Of a DNA stretch of 64,000 bases, positions 1-12,193 are shown one piece after another. Position numbers and translations under genes: made by a program. The first letter of the stretch is position 1. The number at the start of each line of letters is the position of its first letter. The notes under the pieces were generated by a model that was given only the letters and a program-made list of their open reading frames with translations, was not told the DNA's origin and did not search any database. Source of the DNA: Drosophila miranda (taxonomy: Eukaryota > Arthropoda > Insecta > Diptera > Drosophilidae); assembly GCF_003369915.1 (NCBI RefSeq), contig NC_046676.1:6696001-6760000 (forward strand), written 5' to 3'.

Positions 1-433
1 GTACGCATATAAGAATGTAGGGTTTCATTGCGTTTCACGTAATAAATTATTAAGCATTAATCGGTAGATGTACAATTTAATTAAGAACTGATTTTAGGGT
101 TGGTATTACTAGGCATCGTTAAGGTCTAATGATTAGAGTCTAGAGTATTTACAAGTTCCGATTGTCATCATCCATCCATCGTTGTCTCCATTGTTATCAT
201 CGGACTTCATTGGATTTCAATTTTCGCCAGTTTGCTGTCAGATAGCACCTCCATAATGGACTTTTGTGATATGGTAAACATTTGTTAAGCTCCCGCTTAA
301 GTATAGACTATAATTAATATTGCATTTTGTGTGTGTGTGTGTGTTTGCTCCGATTCGCTTCCCGCCTTTCCAACGTCCAATGTCCAGGAATGCATTCGAG
401 CATCTACAGCTAAACCCCCTCCTCCCAACCGAA
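1..433. other. Non-coding DNA downstream of hillarin
   Basis: No open frame with recognisable protein. It probably includes the hillarin 3' UTR, because that gene ends at 434 on the minus strand. An uninterrupted TG dinucleotide run lies at about 329-344. Nothing else recognised. Confidence 0.6.
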
Positions 434-3400
434 TCAATTCCGCTTGGACGAGTTGATTAAATATTTACAACAGTGCGTCAACAAATGTTTCTCGCCGGAG
501 GAGGATGAGGAGTTGTTGTTATGGTGATGGTGGTGCTGTGGGGCGCCAAGTTCACGCGTGTAAATGTCGAGTCCATACTGACCCTCCTCAGGGAAGCTGA
601 AAGCGGGCAAGGGAACGGGTAACGAGAATGATTGCTCTGAATTGCTATTAAATTTTCCATTTCCTTCTGCACTCACTTAATGATGAACGTGACAATGTCG
701 TCCAGCGTGCTGTGAGTCACATACTTCGCCAGCTTCTTTTCCTCGATGCCATTCTTGTGCAGCGTGGCCATAAAATCTGTCAGCGGACGCGACATACGAA
801 ATTGCAAATCCAGGCTGCGCCCGGCAAAGATGAGCGGGTCCTGGAAAGCACGAAGTGAATGAGCACTGTCATATTTACCAGAGGATATGACCACTTAACC
901 CACCTGGTGCGTGATGGGAATGAGGCCAAAGAGGCGGGTGGCCTTTGTGGGTCCCCATTCTCCGCTGGCACAGTCTGGCAGCGGCACCATCACCGTCTGA
1001 AGCTCCTCGCAGCAGATCTGATCGGAAGAAAAAGTCAACCATTAGCAGTAGCAGGGGAGTAATACAAGTCAGGGGACGGGAACCCACCTTGAATTTGCAC
1101 ACAGACTTGAACTTCATGGGCTCCCCAGTTAGGTACTCCTGGGGCGTCACCGCATTGGCAAAGATGTCCAGCAGAAAGGCGCCCGAGCAGGGGGCGTGCA
1201 CGCGGAAGGCCACGATGTTGCCGATCACCGATTGCATCACGAATCTCTTGAGAGAGACGCCGTCGTAGGAGAGCTCCTCGTCGCTGTCGTAGAACTTGAG
1301 ATTGTAGTGGAAGATCAGGCAACTCTGCATGTCCGTGGGCATGGCGATGCGTACTGTGGCCGCTCCAGTGTCGTCCGTGAAGACCACAGCCCCATAGCCC
1401 TCGTCGGCAAAGTGCAAGCCGTAGCGGAAGAATAGCGACCGCACAAAGGGTAGATTCTCGAACTCGCGCAACGTGATGGGGCGCTTTAGGAGCTGCCATT
1501 CCTCTTGCAGCGGATAGAACTCGTAGATGAACTCGCGTGGATCGGTGAGGAAATAATGGTCATCGTACTCGTACCTGAAGAAGGATGAAAACCGATTAGA
1601 TACGCAAAAACCCTCCATCTCTGCTATTAATTGGACTCACCGAAGACTGTCGTTCTTGCCGCGACCCTGCTTCGGCGCTTCCTTGGCATTGACCAGGTGG
1701 CGGGCTCCCCAGTTGCATTGGACAAAGCGCCAGGCACCGGCCACATAGACGGCGTTCCAGGAGTTGCGGAAACGCGAGTCCTGGAACTTCACCCCGGGCT
1801 GGTAGCCGGCGCTCTTCGAATACCCCTTGATGACGACACAGTGGAGGCCGGCGTAGCTGCAGAGGCGCTTGAACAGGACATGGTAGCTCTCTGTGCCATA
1901 TTTGATGCCGCGCAGGAGCCCCATGGGCGTGTCGCCGCGCAGATCGTCGTCAAAGTGCATGGCATTCAGGTTTTTGACCGTGATCCAACGGAAGATGGTG
2001 CGGGCCTTCTCGATGTCGGTGGTGCAGCGTCCCACCAGCTGGCGCACCAGATCCGTGAACGTCTTCTGGTCCTCCTGAGCGACGGAGATGGCGATGCGAT
2101 CGACATCCTCGAACTCAATGGGGTCCGTGTAGATCTGGAATTTGCTGACCGCCGGCGGTGCTGGAACCGGGGCATTCAGCGGATACTCGATGGGCACGGC
2201 GCCCTCGCTGAACTCGTCGTCCAGGAAGATGCTCTCGCTCTGCATGTACTCGGAGCGACGGGCGCTGATCAGCTCCAGCATTTCGCTCGACTGCCTGTCC
2301 ACGAGGGCGGCGGTCTCGTAGCGCTCGTGCTCCAGCATCTTCCGGGTGATACTCTCCTTCTTCTTGCTCCGGCGCAGGGTCATGTTCTTCTCCAGGTCCT
2401 CCTTCTGCTGCTCGTGGCGCAGCGTTAGAACATTGGCCTCGTCCCGGCTGCGCCGTGAGGTGGCCAACTCCTTCTCGAATTTGTGCGTCAGGCGCTGCAG
2501 CTCGCGCTCCCACTCGTCCTGGAACTCGCTCTGGATCTTGCGATCCTCCTCCTCGCGCTTCTTCGCGAATCTGCGGTACAAGTCGTCCTCCTCCTTGCGG
2601 TGCTTCATCTCCAGGTGAGCCTGCTCCTCGCGGGCCTGAAAGCAGAAGGGCGGGAATGTTAGATGTTAGGAGAAAGCTTTCGCAACGATCCATCCATCTG
2701 CATTTTCGCCGAATGCATTTCGAGCGTTTGGTTTGTTGTTTTTGCAATGCTTGGCTTGTTAACTTGGCTAATTATAATGGCACGCCTGAGCTGCCACCAG
2801 ACCCGGGTAAATGTCTGGCATTAGGCCCCGGCCCAGCCCCGCCTCCAGCTGCAGTTGCATCTGCCGCCAGCGCCCCATCCATCCCGCCCACACATTCGCC
2901 ACGCAATGCGTGCGCCCATCGATAAGTGGACGTCTCTCCGTCGATAATTGTGGCTGGCTGGCCATCAATTGGATGTACCGTTGCTGTTTGCATTTGTGCA
3001 ATAATAATTGCGGGTCTGTGCGCCCGCTCTCTGTGACTGCTAATCTGGCTAATGTTTTCTCAGGCAATGCCACAAATGGTTGTTACCTCATTCGCAGTGT
3101 TCTCGGCCGTCATTACGCATCAGCGGGCTGCACTCAATTTCCACAAATTAGTTATGCCCGGTACTACCCCTGCAGCAAAATGGAACTTCGATCTTAAATG
3201 TCACCATAAAATCTACAGGTAATCTCCCTCCCGAAAATATGCTTAGAAATATACCGAGTAACATTCTGACCGTTTTTTCGACTAAATACAGTTTAAAAGC
3301 TCCGGAAAAATAATACGAGTAGCTTCCGCATACGAGTAGCATTTAGCGCCATGCAACGGCCCGTACAAGGTGTAATTAAAGCCGAACCTCAATGTCAAGT

Positions 3401-6400
3401 TCAAAACAATAACAATATGAAACAAAAGCAAATCAAGTAATAAGCACCGGCCAGCCACTAAATGGTTCAAAGCCCCATTGACAATGGGCAGAGCGCTGCG
3501 CTGGCCAGCGGATGGGGGTGGAATTGCGTGAGCGGCTTAGAGTAAATTTTAAATACGAACACAAGCTGAACAGCAGCACACAGACGTATGTACGTACAGT
3601 TATGCGACGCCCACGGTGACAAAGGCGAAAAACGCGAAATAGAGAAGTGCAGACTATCAAAAGCAAAACCAAAACCAAATCAAATCAAAACCGAACGAAA
3701 ACGAAAGTCTAAAAATGTTGAAATTAATTATTGCGCAAGCGGCCACACAAACAACAGAAAAAACAGCAACAGCAGCAGCAACAACAAAAAAAGCCCAAAA
3801 CGGTGGCATAAATTGTAAAATTGGCGTTGGACAGAAATGCGCAAAAAGCTTTCAGCTATGAGGAAGTGTCTGTGGGATTGCTGCCTGCCTGCCCCGCTGC
3901 CGTTGCGGCTGCGTGAGAGTTTTATATGGAATCGGCGCGCCAAATTACACGGCGATTACATGGCGTTTAAAAACGCGTGCATTGCATAAGGGCTGGGCTG
4001 GGCTTGTCTGGAGACATCACCACCCAAGAGACGGAGAGCGGGCAGAGGAGAGAGCTCAGTATAGGGGGAGCACAAGCTTCGCCACCAGAATGACGCTCTG
4101 ACGAGAAAAGCTGTCGCTGGCAAAAGCTTCGCTTGCCGTTACTTTCACTGTGGTGCGCATAATTTAGATTTACCGAACGAACGCAAGCGCAGCCGGAAAA
4201 ACAAGTGACGGTGACGGCATTGTCTCGTCCGTGCCTGTGTCTGCCACTGCCCCTGCCACTGGCACTGCCACTGCTGTACTTGTATCCGTATATGGAAATC
4301 TATGCTTCCAGGCAGCCACACTGCTGTCCAAAATAGTGTGCCCGCCCAGGGCTTAGACGCAGACACAGGCGCAGGCTCAGGTGTTTGGAGTGCGGTGTGT
4401 AGTGTGTGAGGGAGGGAGTGTGCGTGGCAGTTGTAAAACATGGAAAATTTTTAATGATTGCATGCATGCAATTTTTCACATGTGTACATATACATATATA
4501 TATTTCTTGTGGTTTGTTTGTTGTGGCTGGGGCTGATGCGGTGGTGTACGCCGCCATCAGACACCTGTTCGAAATTTGTTAAATTGAGCGTTGCAATAAA
4601 AATATTTGTTGGTGGTGTAGTGTTGGTGGTGCTGCTGATGCTGATGCTGCTGGCCACTCGCGTGTGGCATTCTCGAAAGTGAAAGAAAAATCGGTTTTTG
4701 GCATTTGCAATGGCAGTGGCAAAGAAAAGCAAAACTTGTGCGATTTGAATGCGATTATAATGCTTTCACCCAAGCATCATGCGGAGATTAGCCAGCCAGA
4801 TTAGTCGTAGACCTGGACCCGATGCAGCACGATAATAAATTATAATCAAGCTGGGCGATCGTGATCACCCCCTCCCCCACTCGAATGGAAATCTCTGCGT
4901 GGATTTCCCCCAACTAGATCAGTTGGGGTGTTGCTTAAATCATCGCACACTAATGGTAGTCGTACTGCTGCGAAACCTATAGACTAGATATAATCTTGAT
5001 ATATATTGTGTGTGCTGAAGATGGCAGAATGCTCGGAAGAGACATATATCTGCCCAGACCCCGTGGATAGTTTGGTTCTCTTGGGCTTCTTGCTGGCCCA
5101 ACTTGGGCAACGCAACCCCTCAGTCAGGTGCAAATAGCACACTAGCCTACATAATCATGACTCTGCGCTGGCTGGCAGTGCATTAATTAGGCTGTGCACA
5201 TGCTCGTACTCGCAGAAGCATTGCACAACCGCTGGAGCTCGGAGAGAACTGGAGAGAACAAGACGCAGAGACGGGGGATACACACTTGACCAGCCGGCGG
5301 CCCGCTAGCCACTTAAAATTTCATTACATGTTCTGCACTAAATAATCTCTTAATTTGCGGCCACTTCTTGGGGCAGAGTGGAGTCTGGGTCTGCTTGCAT
5401 CAACGATGGTCACTTACCAGGTAGAAATCAATCGGCTTCTCGCGCGCCTTGTTGTAGGCCTTCTGGACCTCCGTCTGCTTCAGGGCATGGGCGATGTGGA
5501 GGGCACTGGCGTCGAAGCGGCCGTACTTGTAGTCGGATTCGTTCTGCGACGGGGAGTTGACCTCGCGGCCGACGTAGCCGTTAGGCGTGGATTGACGCGA
5601 ACCACCCAGTGGGGCACCTGCAAAACAGAACCAGCCGGAGCCCGGAGAACGATCAGCCAGGCTGTGGGCCATGAGGAATCAGTTGTAGCCCCTACTCACC
5701 GTCGATCTCGGTGCGCGTGCCCCGTATCTGTTCGTTCACGAACTTGCTCGTTCGCGGCGCATTCAGGGCCTGGCGAATACCCACCGCTGTCTGGTCGAGA
5801 TGACCGGGTCCGCTCTTTGGTACATGGGAACTGCAATAGACCTGCACAAGAAAGAGTTGATGGAAAGGTTAACACAGCATTAATTGACTGACAACTGGGA
5901 TGTTTCTAGGTGCGAGAAATGATTTGTCATTGCCCGGTCTTTGTGCTCTGCATCCAATCGAGGAGGCTATTAACCGAATTACATTTTGGTACCAATTAAG
6001 GCCTTTCTTTGAGAGATTCCTTTCAGATGAAGATACTGTCGAATCATTATAATTTGTATCTATCTACTGTCCAAATCAATATACCCCATTAGCCATATTC
6101 GGTTTCGCCTCGAGTGCGTGAGCAGACCCCAAGATTCGAGACACTTGCAAATGAAACACCAACCGCTGCACCTACACACAGCAGGTGGCAATATAAGTAT
6201 ACACCAAAGCACAGTGCGTTTCGTGCTTGGAATGTCAACGATCTATGGTTATGGAGGCTGACATAGAAAATGTGTTTCGAATTGATAATTATAATTATTG
6301 AAGGAATTGAAGATAATTATAAGAAATAATCTTCTGCCATATTCCATAAGATTACTGCAGCTGCAGTAGTCTTATTGCTGCGATACGCACTGTACGCGCG

Positions 6401-6897
6401 TGTACATAAATGCACACTTATGTACATATATATAAATGTACGATATATGCATATGGATGACAGACAGACCGCACTGACACACATTTCTGCTGCGGCAGAG
6501 CGCAATAACAGAGTTATTTATTATTATGCATGGGCACGGAAAAGTGTCGTAGAGTCGTTCGAAATTCGAACTGCACTTTTGCATTTTGCATTTTGCTGCA
6601 TTTTGCTGCATTTTGCTGCATTTTGCAGCTGTGCAAATACTTGCAAATATTTGTTTGCTTGACGCGTTTGTCGCCCGAGTCTTTCGTGTCTTCGTCTGTG
6701 GCACTTACCTCTTTGTCATCCTGCTTGTGTTGATTATTGAAATATGTCTTGAGCGTTAGCTTGGTGCCGCAGTGGACGCACTTGAAGCAACCGGAATGAA
6801 AGAATGTGAAATCCTTGAGTGGCCCCACACGATCCACCTGATAGACGGTCTCGCTGCACCGCAGGCACGTCGACTCGTAGAAATTTGGGCGATACAT
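434..6897 (-). CDS. hil: Hillarin: LIM domain, coiled coil and KY/transglutaminase-like protein
   Basis: CDS complement(join(434..596,677..840,904..1017,1088..1574,1641..2635,5418..5617,5700..5841,6709..6897)), 817 residues; all phases agree. The ATG at 6897 opens the LIM zinc-binding domain (about residues 10-72; CxxC near the start, later CxxC, the final CxxH in the next exon). A linker and a Glu/Arg-rich coiled coil follow (about 178-300), then a KY-type transglutaminase-like fold and a beta-rich C-terminal half. The last exon is easy to miss, because reading through its donor at 677 gives an immediate stop. Splicing 677 to 596 restores a conserved-looking segment (FPEEGQYGLDIYTREL) and ends in a His/Asn/Ser-rich tail. 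Hillarin is known as a cortical cytoskeletal protein that interacts with septins and acts in cytokinesis and neuroblast size asymmetry. Where the fold normally has catalytic Cys, His and Asp I read Thr, Asn and Gln (about 423, 467, 480), so a structural role is likely. Confidence 0.93.
2636..5417 (-). other. Large hillarin intron
   Basis: Phase-0 intron of about 2.8 kb. It contains low-complexity stretches such as Gln/Lys-like A-rich repeats near 3740-3800 and CTGCCA-type repeats near 4240-4275, but no frame with family resemblance. An extra cassette exon cannot be excluded, since flanking exons join in frame without one. Confidence 0.6.
5842..6708 (-). other. Hillarin intron between the two LIM-domain exons
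   Basis: Splits the LIM domain. It contains the 10-mer tandem repeat at 6577-6628 and otherwise AT-rich sequence without recognised content. Confidence 0.6.
6577..6628 (+). repeat. Tandem repeat, unit TTTTGCTGCA
   Basis: About four to five head-to-tail copies of a 10 bp unit, the first ones degenerate (TTTTGCA), inside a hillarin intron close to the LIM exon donor at 6709. Seen directly. Confidence 0.85.
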
Positions 6898-9800
6898 GCT
6901 GCTGCTGCCTTCTGCCTGCTGCCAGCCTCTCTTCAGCTCTCCTTCTGTGTGTGCGTTGGATTTGGGGACAGGTTCCGCCAGTTGCCAAATGCCAGTCGCC
7001 AGTCGCCAGTTGGATTTGTCACTTTTCTTTTCCTCTTCTAATTTCACTCGGAATCGTATCTGTTCTGCAGCCACAGACTCAGCTTCCGAGCAAGGTGCTA
7101 GTTTGTGGTGCGTCGAGCTGGTTCTGGGGGCGACACTTTCAGTTCGTCATTCGTCATTCGTCATCAGCAGCCGCTCATCCTCATCATACGTCCGCTGCTG
7201 GCAGAAGCTGCTGTGCCACAGAAACAACCAAGAAATGACCAAATTGATTACTGGCTGAGTGGGAGACATATTTCCTATTTAAGTTGAGATTAGATTTTGG
7301 CCCAGACCAAAACTGGTCAACAGCCAAAGCCCCATCCCCAAGCCCCAAGCCCCATCCCAAACCCCAATCCCCAGTCAAAGTCAAAGCCACACAAACTTTG
7401 GTTTCTGCGCAGGCGTCCGAGCCAAAACTTTCATTTTTTTTGGCTCTTTGGCTGCTTTGTGGACAACTGTGAACAGATTATTAATGAATTTTAATTAAGT
7501 GGACAAGAGGCGGAATGGATTCATTTTTGGCTCCGGCCTGAATGGGGCGAAAAGGGCCACAGGTTCGGCTGGGCCTGGGCTTCGGGTATTTCGCCTTGCC
7601 ATTGACCTCGCGCTGCGAACCAGAGCCTGCTCTGAACGTGCCACAGCTGAACTTGTTGCTTTTGGTGTTGGGGCACGAACGAACCGCCGAACCGCCTTCA
7701 ACAGCCGCCTGGCACCGGCAAAAGTTGCATTTTCCATTTGATTAATTGACGCGATTGTTGTTTTCTTTCGGTTGTTATTCGTGTTGTATTTGTTGTTGAG
7801 TTGCAACAATTAAATTGAAGTGGAAAAAAGCATATGCGAGTGCTCGCATATTGTATCTACGGGTGGGTATGCGCCTCGAGGCAAGTGCATGTAACTTTAA
7901 TTGAATGTTATTGTGGCTGTAACTGTTGTTGTTGCTGTGGCTCTGGCTGCCGCGCGGCTGCGGCTTTGACCAAAATTAAAACAAATGCGGCTCGGCTCAG
8001 ACAAAGCCAAAACTGCAAGTGGATGTCGGAGTCGGAGTCGGAGTCGTAGTCGAAGCCTCGTCAGCGTCATCGTTTTGCTTTCTTTTCAAGTTTAATGAAC
8101 GTTAAGCGTTGAGCCAGTGGATCGGGAGGGGGAGTGTGTTGCATAGTCACCTCGCCGCCATCTCCCACCGAAGGTTGCTGGCCCGAGCCCCCGTCGAACG
8201 GCGGCTGGCGGATGGCGGATGGCATGCCAGCTCCAACTTGGGCTCCAGCACTAATGGAAAATTGAAATATTGAAAGATGGAAGAGTTGGAAAATGCAAAT
8301 GCTAATGCGGCGAAGGCCGTTAAGATATTTTGTAACACAAAATTACTGTGATTGGCTGTGAATTAAATTTTGTTCCGCTTTTGACGGACGGCCTGCTCTC
8401 GATCTCGATGGGCCACAACGAATAAGAGGAGATAGTGAGTTGGAGAACGGGCCGAAGAACTTCCTAAAGTTTCCATTATCACCTCTTTCCACCTTTTTCC
8501 ACAGCGATGAGTAACTGATCTACAAGCCGGAATGGAATAGTTTTCTTGTCCAGCCCCCGCAATCGAATATCAATCAACAACTTACAAGCCATGAATGGAA
8601 ACGCCCACGAGGGCGACAAGCGAAAAGCGAAAAGCGTATGATCCGTTGATGCGATCACAATCGGTGTGATTGAATGGCCCAATTAGACATTGCTTTTGAC
8701 ATAATTAGCGTGTAATGATAATTGTAATGGACATGAACATGGCTGTGGATATGGATATGAATATCCATAATGCTGAGAAGGAGCCCTGCCCTTCCTCCTA
8801 CTGGCCCGCCAATTAGCTTAGGGGGCGGCTTTGACAAAACGCCTCGTGCCACTTACATCACACGTCATGCCACCATGGTCACTTGGGTGTGACTGAGACG
8901 AAAAGCGAAGAAAAGGGAAGTGTCTGCTCTATCTACAGAACACGAGGAGGAGGTGGGAGGTGCTTGCATAGAATTTCGCATACCTGTCAAAGGCATCATA
9001 TTGTCTGTCCACTGTTCCGTAGCCACTACACCCTATACTCGTATTGGTCAAGGGGTATACTGGTTTTACGTGAATGTGTCTGAGACACCAGACAATAGGA
9101 CGTGCTTCAGAGTCTATAACTTTAAGGCTGGATATGGAAAACAAGTGGACCTCTTAATGCCATCAATAGAAAGTGTAACTGATAGGGGTCTAGTCTAGTG
9201 GGTATGATCTAGTCGGCAACTAGCGTTCTTACCAGCTTTCTTTTCCATCCGAGTGCGGTTGGAATGCTGGAAATATAAATAAATGATGGCAAAAGACAAA
9301 GGCTGAGGCGGAAAATAAAGGAAAACGAAAGTGGCTCGACTTAAACAATTGCTTGCAATCAGAAATCATTTAAATAAATTGAAAAGCGGTCGCTCGGCAG
9401 CGACATTTGCATTGGGGATTGGCGGCGAGCGAGCGCCAGTTTTAGATTTTTGGTCGAGCGGGTTCGTTGCCTAAGTCTTTCGTTTTGTTTCGGGCTGCGG
9501 TCGAAGCGCTAACAATGACAATTAAATAAATACCCAATAATAACAGTAAACGGCAGCGGCCGCAGCAACATAATGAACTTGAATTGGCATAATTGCCAGA
9601 GCTAATAGCATTCAAGAGCCACGATACGAGAGATTTTAGCTGCAGATAAATGCAACGAAACAACAACGAAACGAACAGCCAGCCAGCAAACAACTGGTTA
9701 TTCCGCCAGAGAGTAAAACAATCATAGGAATCGAAATAATATTCAAATGATTGCGTCACTTTTAGATGAATGCAGAAAGAGTAGGGGGATGAATATATAT

Positions 9801-12193
9801 ATTTACCTAGTATATATGTACATATGAAGATCCCAAAACGAAGCGGATAACAAGAGAAACTACATACATATGCATACATATGTACGAGAATTAGTTGGGC
9901 AAATCGGCAGATTCCAGGCACTTGTGTGCTAATTGAATGGCACAATGGAATGCTTTTAGAAATCGCCCAAAACAAGCTGGCAATAAAGTAGAAGCACAAA
10001 CACCGAAAATTATTTATGAGTCGCAAAACGGTAATTGGAAACTGCAGCACTGACAGTGGAAGTGGAAGTGATACTGGAACTATGTATGCTCTGGAATAGA
10101 ATGGGCAGAGCAGAGGGAACGGAAGCGGTGTGCAGCCAGCGCCCATGACAGGTGGTGGCTTCTAACCATCCCCCTCGCATCCAAACGGGTGTGCATGTGT
10201 GTGCATGTATGTATCTGTGTGCTTAGGCCATGACTGAGAGACTACGACGTCACTCCAGTTAACCACAGTTTCAGCCTCAGCCTCTGCTCTGCTTCAACGT
10301 CAAACGTCAGCTTGCAATCTTTCACTTTTTCGAGTCTGGCTCGCGCGTTCCAGTTTTTTGTTTGTAAATTATTTCTCTTTCTTCATTACTATTTTTATTA
10401 TTTCGCCTTGATTATACACACGCGATATATGTAGCTGGTAGCTGGTTCGGGCCTTGTGTGTTGCTGCAGTTCTAGGCCCTTTTTGACATACTTATTGGCA
10501 GTGCTGCTGCTGCTGCCGCTGGTCCCACTTCCCTTCCTTTCCGCTCTGCCCGGGGTCTATGCGCCTCTGGACCAACGCATATGCTAAACAACTTTCTTCT
10601 GGAATTGTGGAGGGGCGCGTTGTGCAAAAGTATTTATGATCAATTCCACACACACGCACGCACACAAACGCCACGAGCTGGTGTAGCAACAAAATCCAAG
10701 CACACACACACGCACACACACGCTCACTGAGCACAGAACACGGCAGAGTTGATCAAATGGTGTGAGGAATTCCGACTCTGCGTTTTGGTTTATTACATTT
10801 TTGGCATTTTTTGTGTGTTTAGGCCGAGAAGAGCCAAGCAAGTTTCAGATTGGGAATGTAACCAAATTTCATTACCAAACACAGACACAACGATAGGGAG
10901 AGAGAGACACAACACCACACACGCACACACAACTCACACAGTTGCAAGATTCGAGTTGGACCGACCGTTCCAACCAACCACGCTTGTTGTCGAGATCGCT
11001 TTGAGCCAAGCTTTTTCTAGCTATGTAGCTTTCTCGAATAATAGCAAACAAAGCTCGGCTCAGATCGAATTCCACGAACCATGGTAAAATTACTCATAGG
11101 TGCGCATATCCATCTCGCTCTTAGGAGTCCGATAGTCGAATTCAAACCAACTATAAAAAACTATATGGAAAAAGCAGTCAATCCGAGCGAAAGTAATATA
11201 TGAACCAGTTGCGCTTTCCAGTCGAACTGACAGATGCAGCAGTGGCAGAATTGTACTTGTACTGATGCACTGTGGATACAGCTACTAATACTTATTTATC
11301 GTTATATATATTTTCATGCTATCTTTGCCCTGCAGTCTAGATTGGTCTTGTCTTGAAGTCTAAAGCCCACACTCCCTTTTGTTTATCACTGCATATGCAT
11401 GTACTTTAACGCATGGTATAAGTAAATAAGGTAGGGAACCTAAGATCAGCTTTCAATTAGAAATGCTTCTAGCAAAGTTTGGACTGTTTTATCTCTTACC
11501 GTAAATGCTAAATACAATGATTTTTGGCGTAGCTGTAGAGAGGAGGAGACGGTATGCTGCAGAAAAAGTCGTCACCCTTCATAAAAACCATTTCAAAAAT
11601 ACCCACAATATGCGCCAGAAAGATAGAAATAAAATGAAATTTCATAAAAGTATACTCTATTTAAAAATAATAATTTTAAGTCCCTGGTTTATTTTCAGTT
11701 TCGTAGCTTTTTAGTAACTGTAAAATGGTTGATTGGGGGCGGGACAGCATTGTGAAATGCACTTCTAACAGCGTTATATTACTGGAGTCTCCACACAACA
11801 TATAGTCTCTGAGAAGTATGTATAGTCTCTAGCAAACTAGACCATATCGAATATATCGCACACAGAAATTTATACAATTAGTACGACATCTTCCAGGCCG
11901 AGAGGAAGTGAATGGAAGGCGTCAAGCTGCATTTTGATTGTAATGTAAAGTTGCAGTCACTTATTATAAAAAATCGTTTTCTGTTTTCGCTAGAACCAAA
12001 AAAGAAACAGCGAGAGCGAATGCGATAGTTCCCAACCTAAGCTGACAGCTCCCAGAGCGGAAAAATATACCAAAAAGTAAGACCGCATGCGATACGCGTT
12101 TACTATTATTTTAACGTTTAGGACAAAAGTCCAACTTTTTAAAACGATTTAATAACAAAAAGAAAATAATTCCCATTTGGAAAAAAACATAGA
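6898..12193. other. Intergenic region between hillarin and the DCAF11-like gene
   Basis: About 5.3 kb between two divergent genes. It should contain the hillarin promoter and 5' UTR exons, which I cannot place. Contents seen: a C-rich CCCCAA/CCCCAT stretch at about 7325-7376, a GTCGGA hexamer run at about 8025-8056, one copy of the window-wide 23 bp motif (9462-9484), CA/CACG dinucleotide runs around 10650-10725, and many short purine-rich runs. No ORF here resembles a known protein. Confidence 0.6.
9462..9484 (+). repeat. Recurrent 23 bp motif, copy 1
   Basis: Matches the window consensus (core TTCGTTGCCTAAGTCTTT) at 22 of 23 positions; a C replaces T near the 3' end. It lies in non-coding DNA about 2.6 kb upstream of the hillarin ATG. 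Confidence 0.8.

Noticed and set aside
1631-2428. A 265-codon plus-strand frame opposite the hillarin coiled-coil exon
   Set aside because: Antisense shadow of a GC-rich coding exon.
5355-5891. A 178-codon plus-strand frame
   Set aside because: Runs across two hillarin exons and an intron on the opposite strand; antisense artefact.
8920-9198. A 92-codon plus-strand frame with some globular-looking residues
   Set aside because: Part of it (GGGTATACTGGTTTT) resembles the edge of common Drosophila interspersed repeats. No start context or homology.
9442-10146. A 234-codon minus-strand open frame rich in Leu, Ser, Cys, Tyr and Phe
   Set aside because: The composition follows from purine-rich plus-strand DNA. 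It includes one copy of the 23 bp non-coding motif, shows no domain pattern or splice context, and resembles no receptor family despite its hydrophobicity.
10640-10730. CA/CACG repeats as a possible CRISPR-like array
   Set aside because: Simple dinucleotide repeats without spacers, in a eukaryotic genome.
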